A program made the position numbers and the translations under genes. DNA of 64,000 bases from Hymenobacter duratus. Its GTDB lineage: Bacteria > Bacteroidota > Bacteroidia > Cytophagales > Hymenobacteraceae. Location: positions 620,001-684,000 of the forward strand of contig NZ_JACWZZ010000002.1 of assembly GCF_014698995.1 (NCBI RefSeq), in the 5' to 3' direction. The stretch's first letter is position 1. Every line of letters begins with the position of its first letter. Below are positions 43,182-51,962 of this stretch, in pieces. The notes beneath the pieces were generated by a model. The model made no database searches and was not told the DNA's origin. It saw nothing but the letters and a program-made list of their open reading frames with translations.

Positions 43182-44120
43182 ATGGCCTCCGGACTTTTTG
43201 CTCTACTAGATGATATTTCGGCTTTAGTGAAAGTCAGTGCCGCCAGCCTGGACGACGTGCCAGCGCAGGTAGCCAAAACCACCGGCAAGGTGTCGGGCAT
43301 CGTGATTGACGACACGGCCGTGACGCCCAAGTACGTGGTGGGCCTCGACCCTAGCCGGGAGCTGTCCATCATCTACCAGATTGCCAAAAAGTCGCTGTTC
43401 AACAAGCTGCTGATTCTGACGCCGGCGGCGCTGGTGCTGGGCTATTTCGCGCCCTGGGCCATCACGCCCATTCTGATGCTGGGCGGGGCCTACCTGTGCT
43501 ACGAGGGCTACGAGAAGGTGCATTCCATGTTCAGCAAGCACCCCGAGGCTCACGCGGAAACCGAGCAGATGGAAACCATTACGCCGGAGGAGCTAGAGCA
43601 GCAGCGCGTAGCCGGCGCCGTCCGCACCGACATCATTCTGTCGGCCGAAATCATGGCCATTGCCTACAGCCAGGTTACGGGCCAGCCCATCGTGAACCAG
43701 ATTGTGGTGATGCTGGCCGTGGCGGTATTTATCACGGTGGCCGTGTACGGCTTCGTGGGCCTGATTGTGAAGGCCGACGACATTGGCCTGCACCTGGCGG
43801 AAGGCGACAACAGCGCGGCCACCAAGAAATTCGGCCGCGGCATCGTGAAGTTCATGCCCAAGTTCCTCAACATCCTGAGCTACGTGGGCACCGCCGCCAT
43901 GCTGTGGGTGGGCGCCGAAATCATTGCCCACGGCATCCCCTTCACCGCCCACCTGCTCCACGATTTGGAAGAAGCCCTGGCCTCCATGCCCGCCGTGGCG
44001 TGGCTGGCTAAGGTAGTGGCCTGCGGCCTGGGCGGCCTGGTGGTTGGCTTTGTGGTTGACCAGATCGTACGGCTGGTGAAAAAGATGATGCCGGCTAAAA
44101 AGGAGGTGGCGGCCAAGTAG
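43182..44120 (+). CDS. DUF808 (YedI-like) membrane protein
   Basis: 312 residues. The opening MASGLFALLDDISALVKVSAASLDDVPAQVAK and the block GKVSGIVIDDTAVTPKYVVGLDPSRELSIIYQIAKKSLFNKLLIL are diagnostic of DUF808. Later come AWAITPILMLGGAYLCYEGYEKV, five to six hydrophobic helices, and HGIPFTAHLLHDLE. It is an inner-membrane protein of unknown function, found widely in Bacteria. The start is set by this conserved N-terminus; an upstream extension of 65 residues is not part of the family. Confidence 0.93.
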   Translation: MASGLFALLDDISALVKVSAASLDDVPAQVAKTTGKVSGIVIDDTAVTPKYVVGLDPSRELSIIYQIAKKSLFNKLLILTPAALVLGYFAPWAITPILMLGGAYLCYEGYEKVHSMFSKHPEAHAETEQMETITPEELEQQRVAGAVRTDIILSAEIMAIAYSQVTGQPIVNQIVVMLAVAVFITVAVYGFVGLIVKADDIGLHLAEGDNSAATKKFGRGIVKFMPKFLNILSYVGTAAMLWVGAEIIAHGIPFTAHLLHDLEEALASMPAVAWLAKVVACGLGGLVVGFVVDQIVRLVKKMMPAKKEVAAK

Positions 44121-44141
44121 CGCGAACTTTGCAGTTCGCGC
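44120..44141 (+). terminator. Hairpin after the DUF808 gene
   Basis: A perfect 9-bp stem, GCGCGAACT (44120-44128) with 44133-44141, loop TTGC, beginning at the last base of the stop codon. There is no T-run. Confidence 0.55.
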
Positions 44142-44163
44142 CCCCGCATCTTCTTACTAGGTG

Positions 44164-44196
44164 GTCATGTTGAGCAAAGCTACAGCTTCTCTACTG
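44164..44196. repeat. Family 1 repeat, degenerate half copy
   Basis: GGTCATGTTGAGCAAAGC followed by CAGCTTCTCTACTG resembles the family 1 arm with several substitutions. No complementary arm was found. Confidence 0.5.
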
Positions 44197-44273
44197 CGGG
44201 CTACTCAACCAGCTCCTGATGCGGCGGAGTCGTTTCGGCTTCATGCAGCATGAAATGCCTTTTCTGTTCTGCC

Positions 44274-44948
44274 ATGAATCGTACGCGTAGCCTGTTGGTG
44301 GTGGTCATGCTACTGGTCGTGGCGTATGGAATGTACCCGCACCTAAAGCGCCTGGTGCAGCGCCCCGCCGGACGAATGCAGGCGGAGCTTACTACGCTGC
44401 GCCTGTCGGTGAAGCTGCGCGAAGGCGACCTGATATTCCAGACGTCGCAGTCGGCGCAGAGTCAGGCCATCCAGCTGGCCACTCACTCCCCTTACAGCCA
44501 CTGCGGCATGCTATTGCGGCAGGGCGGCGAGTGGCAGGTGCTGGAGGCGGTGCAGCCCGTGAGCATCACACCCCTGGAGCAGTGGATTGCGCGCGGCAAA
44601 GGCCAGCACTTTGTGGTAAAGCGCCTACGCGACGCCGACCAGGTGCTCACGCCCACCGTGGTGCGCCGCCTCCGAGACACTGGCCGGCGCTACTGGGGCA
44701 AGCCCTACGACCTGTATTTCGGGTGGTCCGACGAGCGGCTATACTGCTCGGAGCTGGTGTGGAAAGTATACCACGAGGTAACCGGCCGGCAAATTGGCCG
44801 GCTGCAGCGGCTCCGCGAGTTTGACCTATCCCACCCTGCCGTGCAGGCCAAACTGCGCGAGCGGTACGGCCGCCAGCTTCCACTTGATGAGCTGGTAATT
44901 TCGCCGGTGCGGATGTTTGAAAGTCCGGAGCTGGTAGAGGTGCGGTAA
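44274..44948 (+). CDS. YiiX/YebB-like permuted papain-family hydrolase
   Basis: 224 residues from ATG 44274 (MNRTRSLLVVVMLLVVAYG), whose N-terminus is a signal anchor or signal peptide. The domain LREGDLIFQTSQSAQSQAIQLATHSPYSHCGMLL (His) and LYFGWSDERLYCSELVWKVYHEVTG (Cys) shows the circularly permuted NlpC/P60-like order His before Cys, as in YiiX. It is a likely cell-wall or lipid-linked amidase; the substrate is unknown. The first ATG at 44250 is alternative but gives a poorer signal sequence. Confidence 0.85.
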   Translation: MNRTRSLLVVVMLLVVAYGMYPHLKRLVQRPAGRMQAELTTLRLSVKLREGDLIFQTSQSAQSQAIQLATHSPYSHCGMLLRQGGEWQVLEAVQPVSITPLEQWIARGKGQHFVVKRLRDADQVLTPTVVRRLRDTGRRYWGKPYDLYFGWSDERLYCSELVWKVYHEVTGRQIGRLQRLREFDLSHPAVQAKLRERYGRQLPLDELVISPVRMFESPELVEVR

Positions 44949-44960
44949 GTAAGCTAGCGG

Positions 44961-45443
44961 CTACCTCTCCGTCACCCGGATGGGGGTAGCCGACAGGCCA
45001 TACGCCTGCATCACCTGCTTCGCCTGCTCCGGGGTCAGGCGCTTGAGCGGCAGCTGTTGCAGCACTACATCTTCGGGTGCGGAGGAACGCATGATGAGCA
45101 GGCCAAACACTTCCTTCTTGGTTTCCAGGTCCAGGTTTTTGCCGGTGCAGTACGCGTTGTAAGCATTGGCAACGGTGGTCAGAATATCGATTTCCTTGTC
45201 CGGATTCTGGTCTTTCTGGAAATCTGCTATCCACTGTTCCCGGCTGCTGGGCTCCACTTCCCGAAAAGAATTGACCAAGTAATCTATCTTTTCCAGCTGC
45301 TGGCGCGTGAGGGAGTCGCGCAGTACCGGACCGGGCTGCACTTCCTGCGGGCTGGCTTCTACCACCGTTTCCTTGGGCGTGTCGCTCTGGCAGGCCTGCA
45401 GCACGACCAAACTCACTGACAGCAAGAAGTATATATTTTTCAT
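44961..45443 (-). CDS. Lipoprotein of unknown function
   Basis: 160 residues from ATG 45443 (MKNIYFLLSVSLVVLQAC), lipobox LQAC followed by QSDTPKE, a typical Bacteroidota lipoprotein start. The mature domain is helical and charged: RDSLTRQQLEKIDYLVNSFREVEPSSREQWIADFQ, KNLDLETKKEVFGLLIMRSSAPEDVVLQQLPL, LTPEQAKQVMQAYGL. I do not recognise a family. It is convergent with the YiiX-like gene. Confidence 0.65.
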   Translation of the reverse strand: MKNIYFLLSVSLVVLQACQSDTPKETVVEASPQEVQPGPVLRDSLTRQQLEKIDYLVNSFREVEPSSREQWIADFQKDQNPDKEIDILTTVANAYNAYCTGKNLDLETKKEVFGLLIMRSSAPEDVVLQQLPLKRLTPEQAKQVMQAYGLSATPIRVTER

Positions 45444-45566
45444 TCGAAAAGCATTGAAGCAAAGAGCACGCAAGATGGGGCTCAACCCGTGCCCAAGATA
45501 TCCGGAATGCAGCAGAACCTGTCAGGCTGCGGATGCCGGGCGCATCCGGCCCCGGCCATAAGTTTC

Positions 45567-45574
45567 TAACTTCG
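45567..45574 (+). promoter_or_regulatory. -7 promoter box for the VWA gene
   Basis: TAACTTCG, one base from consensus; leader about 95 nt to the TTG start at 45670. Confidence 0.45.
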
Positions 45575-45669
45575 CCGCATAGCCCGTTATCCGGGACGCA
45601 TGGCCCGAGGCAAGCAACTTCCCGCCTTGGTTAGGAGTTCTTGGGTTCCCACTGATACTATTCTCGTCT

Positions 45670-47742
45670 TTGATTTCTGTCGCTGCTTCTCCCTGGTTGA
45701 TTCTGCTGTGCCTGCTGGCAGGTGCGGGCTACGCGGCCCTGTTGTACTCGGCCAAAGCGCCCTGGAGCCGGGGCCTCAACTACGGGCTGGCCGCGCTGCG
45801 TTTTGTGGTCGTGAGTCTGCTCTGCTTCCTGCTTCTCTCGCCGTTCATCAAAACCACCAGCAACACCACCGAAAAGCCTACCATCGTGCTGGCCGTCGAC
45901 AACTCGCAGTCGGTGGGGCTGTTTACGCCGGCGCCGGTGCTACAGCAGGCTACCACCGGGCTGCAGCAGCTGCAAACCGCGCTGCGTGCCAAAGGCTTTG
46001 CGGTAGAAACCCGCCCGCTGGGTGGCGCCGCTGCCCGCCCCGACTCGCTGCGCTTCACGGCTCCGGCCACCGACCTGAACGGCCTGCTCAACAGCGTGCG
46101 CGAAACCTACGACGGCCGCAACCTGGCCGGCGTGGTGCTGCTCTCCGATGGTATCGTGAACCAGGGCCAGTCGCCGACATACTCCGAGTTCAGCTTCCCG
46201 ATTTATAGCGTAGCCGTCGGCGACACGATACCGAAGAAAGACCTGAGCCTACACGCCCTGAACTACAACCGCGTGGCGTTCAGCGGCAACCGGTTTCCCA
46301 TCGAGGCCGATATCAGCTATGACGGATTTGCGGGCGGCACGGCTGTGGTACAGCTGCGCGAAAACGGCCGCGTGCTCCAGACGCAGCGCGTGGCGTTGCC
46401 GGCAGGCCGGCGGCGCACCAAAGCCACGTTTACGATAGTAGCGCCGGCGCCCGGCAAGCGCCGCTACGAAGTGGTGATTGAGCAGCAGCCCGGCGAATTC
46501 ACGGCCCTCAACAACAGCAAGTTCGCCTACATCGAAATCGTGAAGGGCAAGCTGCGCGTGCTGCTGGCGGGCGCCGCCCCGCACCCCGATCTGAAAGCCC
46601 TGCGCGCCGCCATCCAGCAAAACGACAACTTCGACCTGATTACGTATCTGCCTGGCATCAGCCCGCTGAAAGCCGGCCAGGACTACGATGTGGCCATTCT
46701 GCACCAGCTGCCGGCCCGCACCGGCGAAGGCGCGGAGGTGCTGGCGCAGGTGCGCAGCCGCCGCATTCCGGCGCTGTACGTGCTGGGCGCGCAGTCTGAT
46801 TTCAACGCCTACAATGCTCTCGGCACCGGCCTCACGGTGCAGCCGCGCGGCTCCCAAACCGACGACGTGACGCCCGTACTCAACCCGAGTTTTTCGCGGT
46901 TTTCGTTTGAGGAAGAAGCCCAACGGCGCTTTGCGGCCTATCCGCCCGCGCCAGTGCCGTTCGGCGACTACCGGCTGGGTGGCGGGGCTGAGGCGGCGCT
47001 GTTTCAGCAGGTAGGCCGCCTCAAAACCCAGAAGCCGCTGCTGGTATTTGGCGGCTCGCCGCAGCAGCGCCAGGCCACGCTGCTCACGGATGGCAGCTGG
47101 CAGTGGCGCCTGCAGGAAGCCGTAGAGCACAACGACCAGCCCCAGGCCTACGACCGGATGGTGAACCGCACTCTGCAGCTGCTGACGCAGAACGCCAACA
47201 AGAAGCGCCTCGACGTGTATCCCACGCAGGATGCCTTCAGTAGCCAGGACGACGTGACCTTCGCGGCCGAAACCTACAACGCCATTTTCGAGCGGATCTA
47301 CGGCCAGCAAATCACGCTTACGCTCACCGACGAGCAGCAGAAAACCCGCACCTTCACCTACACTAATGCTGAGGATGGCGCGGCGCTGCACCTGGGCTCG
47401 TTGCCGGGCGGCCTCTACCGCTACGCGGCCCGCGCCACGCTTTCGGGGCAGGCACAGCAGGACCGCGGCGAAGTGCTGGTGCAGGAGCAGCAGCTGGAAG
47501 CCCTGCAAAGCCGCGCCGACCACAACCTGCTCTACCAGCTGGCCCGCCGCAGCGGCTCGCGGCTCTACTATCCGCAGCAGTTTCAGCAGCTCACCGACGA
47601 CATCCTGAAGGCCGATTACAAGCCGATAATCTATGCGCAGGAAGACCTGAAGGACCTCATCAATCTGAAGTGGCTGTTCTTCCTGATTCTGGCCCTGGTT
47701 ACGGCCGAATGGGCGACACGCAAGTATTCGGGCGGGGTGTAG
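45670..47742 (+). CDS. VWA-like membrane protein
   Basis: About 690 residues. Two N-terminal membrane helices (WLILLCLLAGAGYAALLY, FVVVSLLCFLLLSPF) lead into a von Willebrand A-like domain with the MIDAS signature VLAVDNSQS (DxSxS) and VVLLSDGIVNQG. Long beta-rich regions follow, with a final membrane helix WLFFLILALVTAEWATRKY. It resembles Bat/aerotolerance-type or DUF4159-like VWA proteins of Bacteroidota. The function is unknown; binding of another envelope protein via MIDAS is plausible. No ATG exists in this frame before the first helix, so the TTG at 45670 is the likely start. Confidence 0.8.
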   Translation: MISVAASPWLILLCLLAGAGYAALLYSAKAPWSRGLNYGLAALRFVVVSLLCFLLLSPFIKTTSNTTEKPTIVLAVDNSQSVGLFTPAPVLQQATTGLQQLQTALRAKGFAVETRPLGGAAARPDSLRFTAPATDLNGLLNSVRETYDGRNLAGVVLLSDGIVNQGQSPTYSEFSFPIYSVAVGDTIPKKDLSLHALNYNRVAFSGNRFPIEADISYDGFAGGTAVVQLRENGRVLQTQRVALPAGRRRTKATFTIVAPAPGKRRYEVVIEQQPGEFTALNNSKFAYIEIVKGKLRVLLAGAAPHPDLKALRAAIQQNDNFDLITYLPGISPLKAGQDYDVAILHQLPARTGEGAEVLAQVRSRRIPALYVLGAQSDFNAYNALGTGLTVQPRGSQTDDVTPVLNPSFSRFSFEEEAQRRFAAYPPAPVPFGDYRLGGGAEAALFQQVGRLKTQKPLLVFGGSPQQRQATLLTDGSWQWRLQEAVEHNDQPQAYDRMVNRTLQLLTQNANKKRLDVYPTQDAFSSQDDVTFAAETYNAIFERIYGQQITLTLTDEQQKTRTFTYTNAEDGAALHLGSLPGGLYRYAARATLSGQAQQDRGEVLVQEQQLEALQSRADHNLLYQLARRSGSRLYYPQQFQQLTDDILKADYKPIIYAQEDLKDLINLKWLFFLILALVTAEWATRKYSGGV

Positions 47743-47838
47743 CAGGCGTTGTACCCCGAAGCGGCCCTTCGGCCCACCTGCGAGAAACCGCCCAGCACCG
47801 TACCACCGGACTGAAGCGCCGCTTCGGGATACAGATGG

Positions 47839-47846
47839 TACCTTTG
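47839..47846 (+). promoter_or_regulatory. -7 box abutting the pseudouridine synthase start
   Basis: TACCTTTG (perfect consensus) ends 4 nt before the ATG at 47851. If used, the mRNA is leaderless. Confidence 0.5.
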
Positions 47847-47850
47847 CGCC

Positions 47851-48759
47851 ATGCGCTACATCCTGCTCAACAAGCCCTACGAAGTTCTCACCCAGTTCAC
47901 CGACGAAGCCGGCCGGCAAACGCTCAAGGATTTCGTGGCCGTGCCCAACATCTATCCCGTTGGCCGCCTCGACTATGATTCAGAAGGCCTCGTGCTGCTC
48001 ACCGACGACAAGCAGCTGCAGCACCGCCTCTCGGAGCCCCGCTTCAAGGTGCCGAAAACGTATTGGGTGCAGGTGGAAGGCATTCCGACGGAAGAAGCGC
48101 TGGAGAACCTGCGCCGCGGCGTAGACCTGAAAACAGGTTACACCACGCCCGCCGAAGTGGCGCTGCTGCCGGATGCGCCTGAGCTTTGGGAACGAAGCAA
48201 GCCGGTCCGGTTCCGGGCCAACATTCCTACCAGCTGGGTCCAGATTCGCATTTCGCAGGGCATGAACCGGCAGGTGCGCAAGATGACGGCTGCCGTGGGC
48301 TACCCGACCCTGCGCCTGGTGCGCGTCAGCATTGCCGACATGGAAGTGGGCGCGCTCCAGCCCGGCCAATGGCGCGAGCTGACCACCGACGAAGTGCAGG
48401 CGCTGCGCGAAGACATGGCCGCCCAAACGGCTGCGGCCGGCACCTTCAAAACGCCTAACAAAGGCACCGAATACTGGCCCGGCGGCATCCGGCCAGCATC
48501 CGCCAAAAGCGGCCAGAATAGCGCCGGCGGCTACAACCGGGGCGGCTTTGGCGGCCAGGGCAGCGCCAAAAGCACGGGCAGTTCTGCTGCGGGTCGAAAC
48601 GCCAGTGGCTCGTTCAAAGCCCGGCCCGCAGGCGGCAAACCAGCTGGCAGTTCCACGCCCGGCAAAACCGGCAGCAAGCCCGGCCCTAAGTCGGCGGGTC
48701 GCGGCGCGGGCCGCAAGCCGGGCCCGGCAGGCGGTGGCCGTTCCGGCGGGCGCGGCTAG
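47851..48759 (+). CDS. RluE-like 23S rRNA pseudouridine synthase with basic tail
   Basis: 302 residues. It is an RsuA/RluE family enzyme isomerising uridine in rRNA. The catalytic Asp is in YPVGRLDYDSEGLVLLTDD, and the family blocks KTYWVQVEGIPTEEALENLRRGV and IRISQGMNRQVRKMTAAVGYPTLRLVRVSI follow. There is no S4 domain, which fits the RluE group. After residue 195 there is a 105-residue low-complexity tail rich in Gly, Lys, Ser, Pro and Arg (GSFKARPAGGKPAG, GRGAGRKPGPAGGG), absent from the enzyme core and likely to bind RNA. Its stop overlaps the next start by one base (TAGTG). Confidence 0.92.
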   Translation: MRYILLNKPYEVLTQFTDEAGRQTLKDFVAVPNIYPVGRLDYDSEGLVLLTDDKQLQHRLSEPRFKVPKTYWVQVEGIPTEEALENLRRGVDLKTGYTTPAEVALLPDAPELWERSKPVRFRANIPTSWVQIRISQGMNRQVRKMTAAVGYPTLRLVRVSIADMEVGALQPGQWRELTTDEVQALREDMAAQTAAAGTFKTPNKGTEYWPGGIRPASAKSGQNSAGGYNRGGFGGQGSAKSTGSSAAGRNASGSFKARPAGGKPAGSSTPGKTGSKPGPKSAGRGAGRKPGPAGGGRSGGRG

Positions 48760-49718
48760 TGGTGGGCCGCAAGTCGCGGAAGTCGCGCCGGTGGCGGCAG
48801 GCGTTGCTGCTCCTGGGGTTAGCCTTTCTGGCGATGAACGTAGTGGCGGCTTTTCACGCATGGCGCTTCACGCACTTCGTGGTGGAAGACGGTATTCACA
48901 CCAACAACCCCGAGCAGCTGACAGCCTCACAGAGGCTGTGGGTACTGCTGACTGGCATCAAAAACCCCAAGCCCGTCAACCAGGCCCGCCCCGACTTTCC
49001 ATACGTTACGCTCTACCTGTCCAGTCCCAACGGGCAGTTGGAATCGTGGTATAGCGCCGTGCCGGAGCCGCGGGGTACCGTGGCGCTGTTTCATGGCTAT
49101 ACCAGCTCCAAAAGCAAGCTCCTGACCGAAGCCGCCACCTTCCGCCGCCTCGGCTACAACGTGCTGCTCACCGATTTTGCCGGCAATGGCGGCTCGGCGG
49201 GCAACGTATGCACCGTGGGCCACCATGAGGCGGAAGATGTGGCTGCCGTTATGCGTTTGCTGCAGCGGCGACCTGGCGCGGTATATATCTATGCCAATTC
49301 TATGGGCGCCGTGGCCACGTTGCGGGCGGAGGCGGAGCTGGGCGTGCGGCCCATTGCCAACGTGCTGGAATGCCCTTATGGCTCCATGCTGCAGACTGCC
49401 CAGAGCCGCTTCCGCTCCATGCACGTCCCGTCCTTCCCGATGGCCAACCTGCTGGTGTTCTGGGGCGGCCTGGAAAACAACTTCTGGGCCTTCGACCTCG
49501 ACGCCACTACCTACGCTGCCCGCACCTCTACTCCCACCCTACTCCTGTGGGGCAAAGCCGACCCGCGTGTAACCCGCTCCGAAACCGATGCCATTTATGC
49601 TGCTCTGCGCGGCCCTAAGCAGCGGCAGTATTTCCCGCGTTCCGGCCACGAGCCGTACTGGTGGAAGCATCAAACGCTGTGGGAACAAACAATTCAGGAT
49701 TACCTAAGCCAGCAGTAG
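48759..49718 (+). CDS. Membrane-anchored alpha/beta hydrolase
   Basis: 319 residues, GTG start overlapping the previous stop. A basic N-terminus and one membrane helix (QALLLLGLAFLAMNVVAAFHAW) precede an alpha/beta hydrolase domain. It carries the oxyanion region VALFHGYTSSKSKLL, the nucleophile elbow IYANSMGAVATL (Ser; the first position is Ala in place of Gly), the acid in LLLWGKADPRVTRSE, and the catalytic His in FPRSGHEPYWWKH. It probably acts in the periplasm or on the outside of the inner membrane. The substrate is unknown. It is translationally coupled to the pseudouridine synthase. Confidence 0.85.
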   Translation: MVGRKSRKSRRWRQALLLLGLAFLAMNVVAAFHAWRFTHFVVEDGIHTNNPEQLTASQRLWVLLTGIKNPKPVNQARPDFPYVTLYLSSPNGQLESWYSAVPEPRGTVALFHGYTSSKSKLLTEAATFRRLGYNVLLTDFAGNGGSAGNVCTVGHHEAEDVAAVMRLLQRRPGAVYIYANSMGAVATLRAEAELGVRPIANVLECPYGSMLQTAQSRFRSMHVPSFPMANLLVFWGGLENNFWAFDLDATTYAARTSTPTLLLWGKADPRVTRSETDAIYAALRGPKQRQYFPRSGHEPYWWKHQTLWEQTIQDYLSQQ

Positions 49719-49802
49719 CCTGCCCTGCTGTCAGCATATCCCGCTTGCCGAATTTCCGTAAAAGCCAGTCCGTCGCAGATTTTTCCCTGGCATTCTCGCA
49801 AA

Positions 49803-49855
49803 GTGACAATCTGTCACGAAAAAAGGCTTTTTCAGGGGCTGGTACGCGTCTTGTA
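49803..49855 (+). promoter_or_regulatory. Sigma-54-like promoter with upstream palindrome before dnaK
   Basis: TGGTACGCGTCTTGTA (49840-49855) matches the -24/-12 pattern TGGCACG-N4-TTGCA at all but two positions. A perfect 6-3-6 palindrome, GTGACA-ATC-TGTCAC (49803-49817), lies 22 nt upstream and could bind an enhancer-type activator. I see no CIRCE or TAnnTTTG element. The dnaK ATG is 67 nt past the element. Confidence 0.55.
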
Positions 49856-49921
49856 ATTCCCCCGATGCGAGTAATTCGCACCTAGTATCTGACACTCCAA
49901 CTCCTAACAATAACCAGTCAA

Positions 49922-51868
49922 ATGGGCAAAATAATCGGTATTGACCTCGGCACCACCAACTCGTGCGTGGCCGTAATGGAAGGCAACGAGCCGGTGGTAA
50001 TTCCGAACAGCGAAGGCCGCCGCACGACTCCCTCAATCGTGGCGTTCCTCGATAACGGTAAAGGCGAACGTAAAGTAGGTGACCCCGCTAAGCGTCAAGC
50101 CATTACCAACCCCACCAACACGCTCCAGTCGATCAAGCGCTTCATGGGCCGCGGCTTCGGTGAAGTGACTGAAGAAGCGAAAAACGTGTCCTACCAATTG
50201 GTACGAGGCGCCAACAACACGGTGGCCGTGCAAATCGGCGACCGGCAGTACACGCCGCAGGAAATTTCGGCCATGGTACTGCAGAAAATGAAGCAGACCG
50301 CCGAAGATTACCTGGGCCAGCCTGTAACGGAAGCCGTTATCACGGTTCCTGCCTACTTCAACGACGCCCAGCGTCAGGCTACCAAAGAAGCTGGCGCCAT
50401 TGCCGGCCTCGATGTGAAGCGCATCATCAACGAGCCAACTGCCGCCGCCCTGGCCTACGGCCTCGATAAGAAGCACAAAGACCAGAAGATTGCCGTGTAT
50501 GACCTTGGTGGTGGTACCTTCGACATCTCCATTCTCGAACTGGGTGATGGTGTATTCGAAGTACTGAGCACCAACGGTGACACCCACCTCGGCGGCGACG
50601 ACTTCGACCAGGTAATCATCAACTTCCTGGCCGAGACTTTCGCCAGCGAAAATGAAGGCCTCGACCTGCGCAAAGACGCTATGGCCCTCCAGCGCCTGAA
50701 AGAGGCTGCTGAGAAAGCCAAAGTAGAGCTGTCGTCTTCGACGGAAACGGAAATCAACCTGCCCTATGTAACGGCTACCGCTTCGGGTCCGAAACACTTG
50801 GTGGTGAAGCTGAGCCGCGCGAAGTTCGAGCAGCTCGCCGATAACCTGGTGCGCCGCTCGATGGAGCCTTGCAAAAAGGCGCTGCAGGATGCTGGCCTGA
50901 GCACTTCCGACATCGACGAGGTAATCCTCGTGGGTGGCTCGACGCGCATTCCACGCATCCAGGAAGAAGTGGAGAAGTTTTTCGGCAAGAAGCCTTCGAA
51001 AGGCGTTAACCCCGACGAAGTAGTGGCCGTGGGCGCTGCCATCCAGGGTGGTGTACTGACCGGCGAAGTGAAGGACGTGCTCCTGCTCGACGTAACGCCT
51101 CTGTCGCTCGGTATCGAGACGATGGGCGGCGTGATGACCAAGCTCATCGAGTCGAACACGACCATTCCTACCAAGAAGTCCGAGACCTTCTCGACGGCTT
51201 CGGATAACCAGCCTTCGGTTGAGATTCATGTGCTGCAGGGCGAGCGTCCGCTGGCTTCGCAGAACCGCACCATCGGCCGCTTCCACCTCGATTCGATTCC
51301 GCCAGCACCCCGTGGTGTTCCGCAAATCGAGGTGACCTTCGACATTGACGCCAACGGCATTCTGCACGTATCGGCCAAAGACAAAGGCACCGGCAAAGAG
51401 CAGAAAATCCGCATCGAAGCCTCGTCGGGCCTCACGGACGCCGACATCGAGCGGATGCGCAACGAGGCGGCGGCCAACGCTGACGCTGACAAAGCCGAAA
51501 CCGAGCGTATCGGCAAAATCAACGCCGCTGACTCGATGATTTTCCAGACGGAAAAGCAGTTGAAAGAGTACGGCGACAAGCTGAGTGCCGGCAACAAGAC
51601 GGCCGTTGACAATGCCCTTGCTGACCTGAAAAAGGCCCACGAGAGCAAAGACATCAGCCAGATTGATACGGCCATGGAAGCCATCAACACGGCTTGGCAG
51701 GCAGCTTCGCAGGAAATGTACGCCGCTACCCAGGGCGGTGCCGATGGCCAGCCTGGTGCTGACGGCGGCAACCCCTTCGGTGGTGCCGGCCAGCCCGGTG
51801 GCAACGGCCAGCAGGGCCAGCCGCACGACAACGTGACGGACGTCGACTACGAGGAAGTAGGCAAGTAA
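49922..51868 (+). CDS. dnaK: Chaperone DnaK (Hsp70)
   Basis: 648 residues, the normal length. It is an ATP-dependent chaperone binding exposed hydrophobic peptides, working with DnaJ and GrpE. Nucleotide-binding motifs: [34 protein letters not shown] and [14 protein letters not shown]. The interdomain linker [19 protein letters not shown] is intact, followed by the beta-sandwich substrate-binding domain and a helical lid. The C-terminus has the Gly/Gln-rich stretch and final acidic motif [13 protein letters not shown]. No dnaJ or grpE is adjacent. Confidence 0.98.
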   Translation: MGKIIGIDLGTTNSCVAVMEGNEPVVIPNSEGRRTTPSIVAFLDNGKGERKVGDPAKRQAITNPTNTLQSIKRFMGRGFGEVTEEAKNVSYQLVRGANNTVAVQIGDRQYTPQEISAMVLQKMKQTAEDYLGQPVTEAVITVPAYFNDAQRQATKEAGAIAGLDVKRIINEPTAAALAYGLDKKHKDQKIAVYDLGGGTFDISILELGDGVFEVLSTNGDTHLGGDDFDQVIINFLAETFASENEGLDLRKDAMALQRLKEAAEKAKVELSSSTETEINLPYVTATASGPKHLVVKLSRAKFEQLADNLVRRSMEPCKKALQDAGLSTSDIDEVILVGGSTRIPRIQEEVEKFFGKKPSKGVNPDEVVAVGAAIQGGVLTGEVKDVLLLDVTPLSLGIETMGGVMTKLIESNTTIPTKKSETFSTASDNQPSVEIHVLQGERPLASQNRTIGRFHLDSIPPAPRGVPQIEVTFDIDANGILHVSAKDKGTGKEQKIRIEASSGLTDADIERMRNEAAANADADKAETERIGKINAADSMIFQTEKQLKEYGDKLSAGNKTAVDNALADLKKAHESKDISQIDTAMEAINTAWQAASQEMYAATQGGADGQPGADGGNPFGGAGQPGGNGQQGQPHDNVTDVDYEEVGK

Positions 51869-51884
51869 TTGCCGGCATCCTCTA

Positions 51885-51927
51885 AATAAAGAAGGCCCGA
51901 AGCAGATTGCTTCGGGCCTTCTTTATT
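51885..51927. terminator. Terminator after dnaK
   Basis: A perfect 20-bp stem (51885-51904 with 51908-51927), loop GAT; outer part AATAAAGAAGG/CCTTCTTTATT. It separates dnaK from the convergent gene. Confidence 0.92.
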
Positions 51928-51962
51928 ATCCGGGCTATGTCAGGTTGGGGGCTGGCCGTGGG

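Noticed and set aside
49719..49921. HrcA/CIRCE operator before dnaK
   Set aside because: No TTAGCACTC-N9-GAGTGCTAA or close variant; the palindrome present is GTGACA-N3-TGTCAC.
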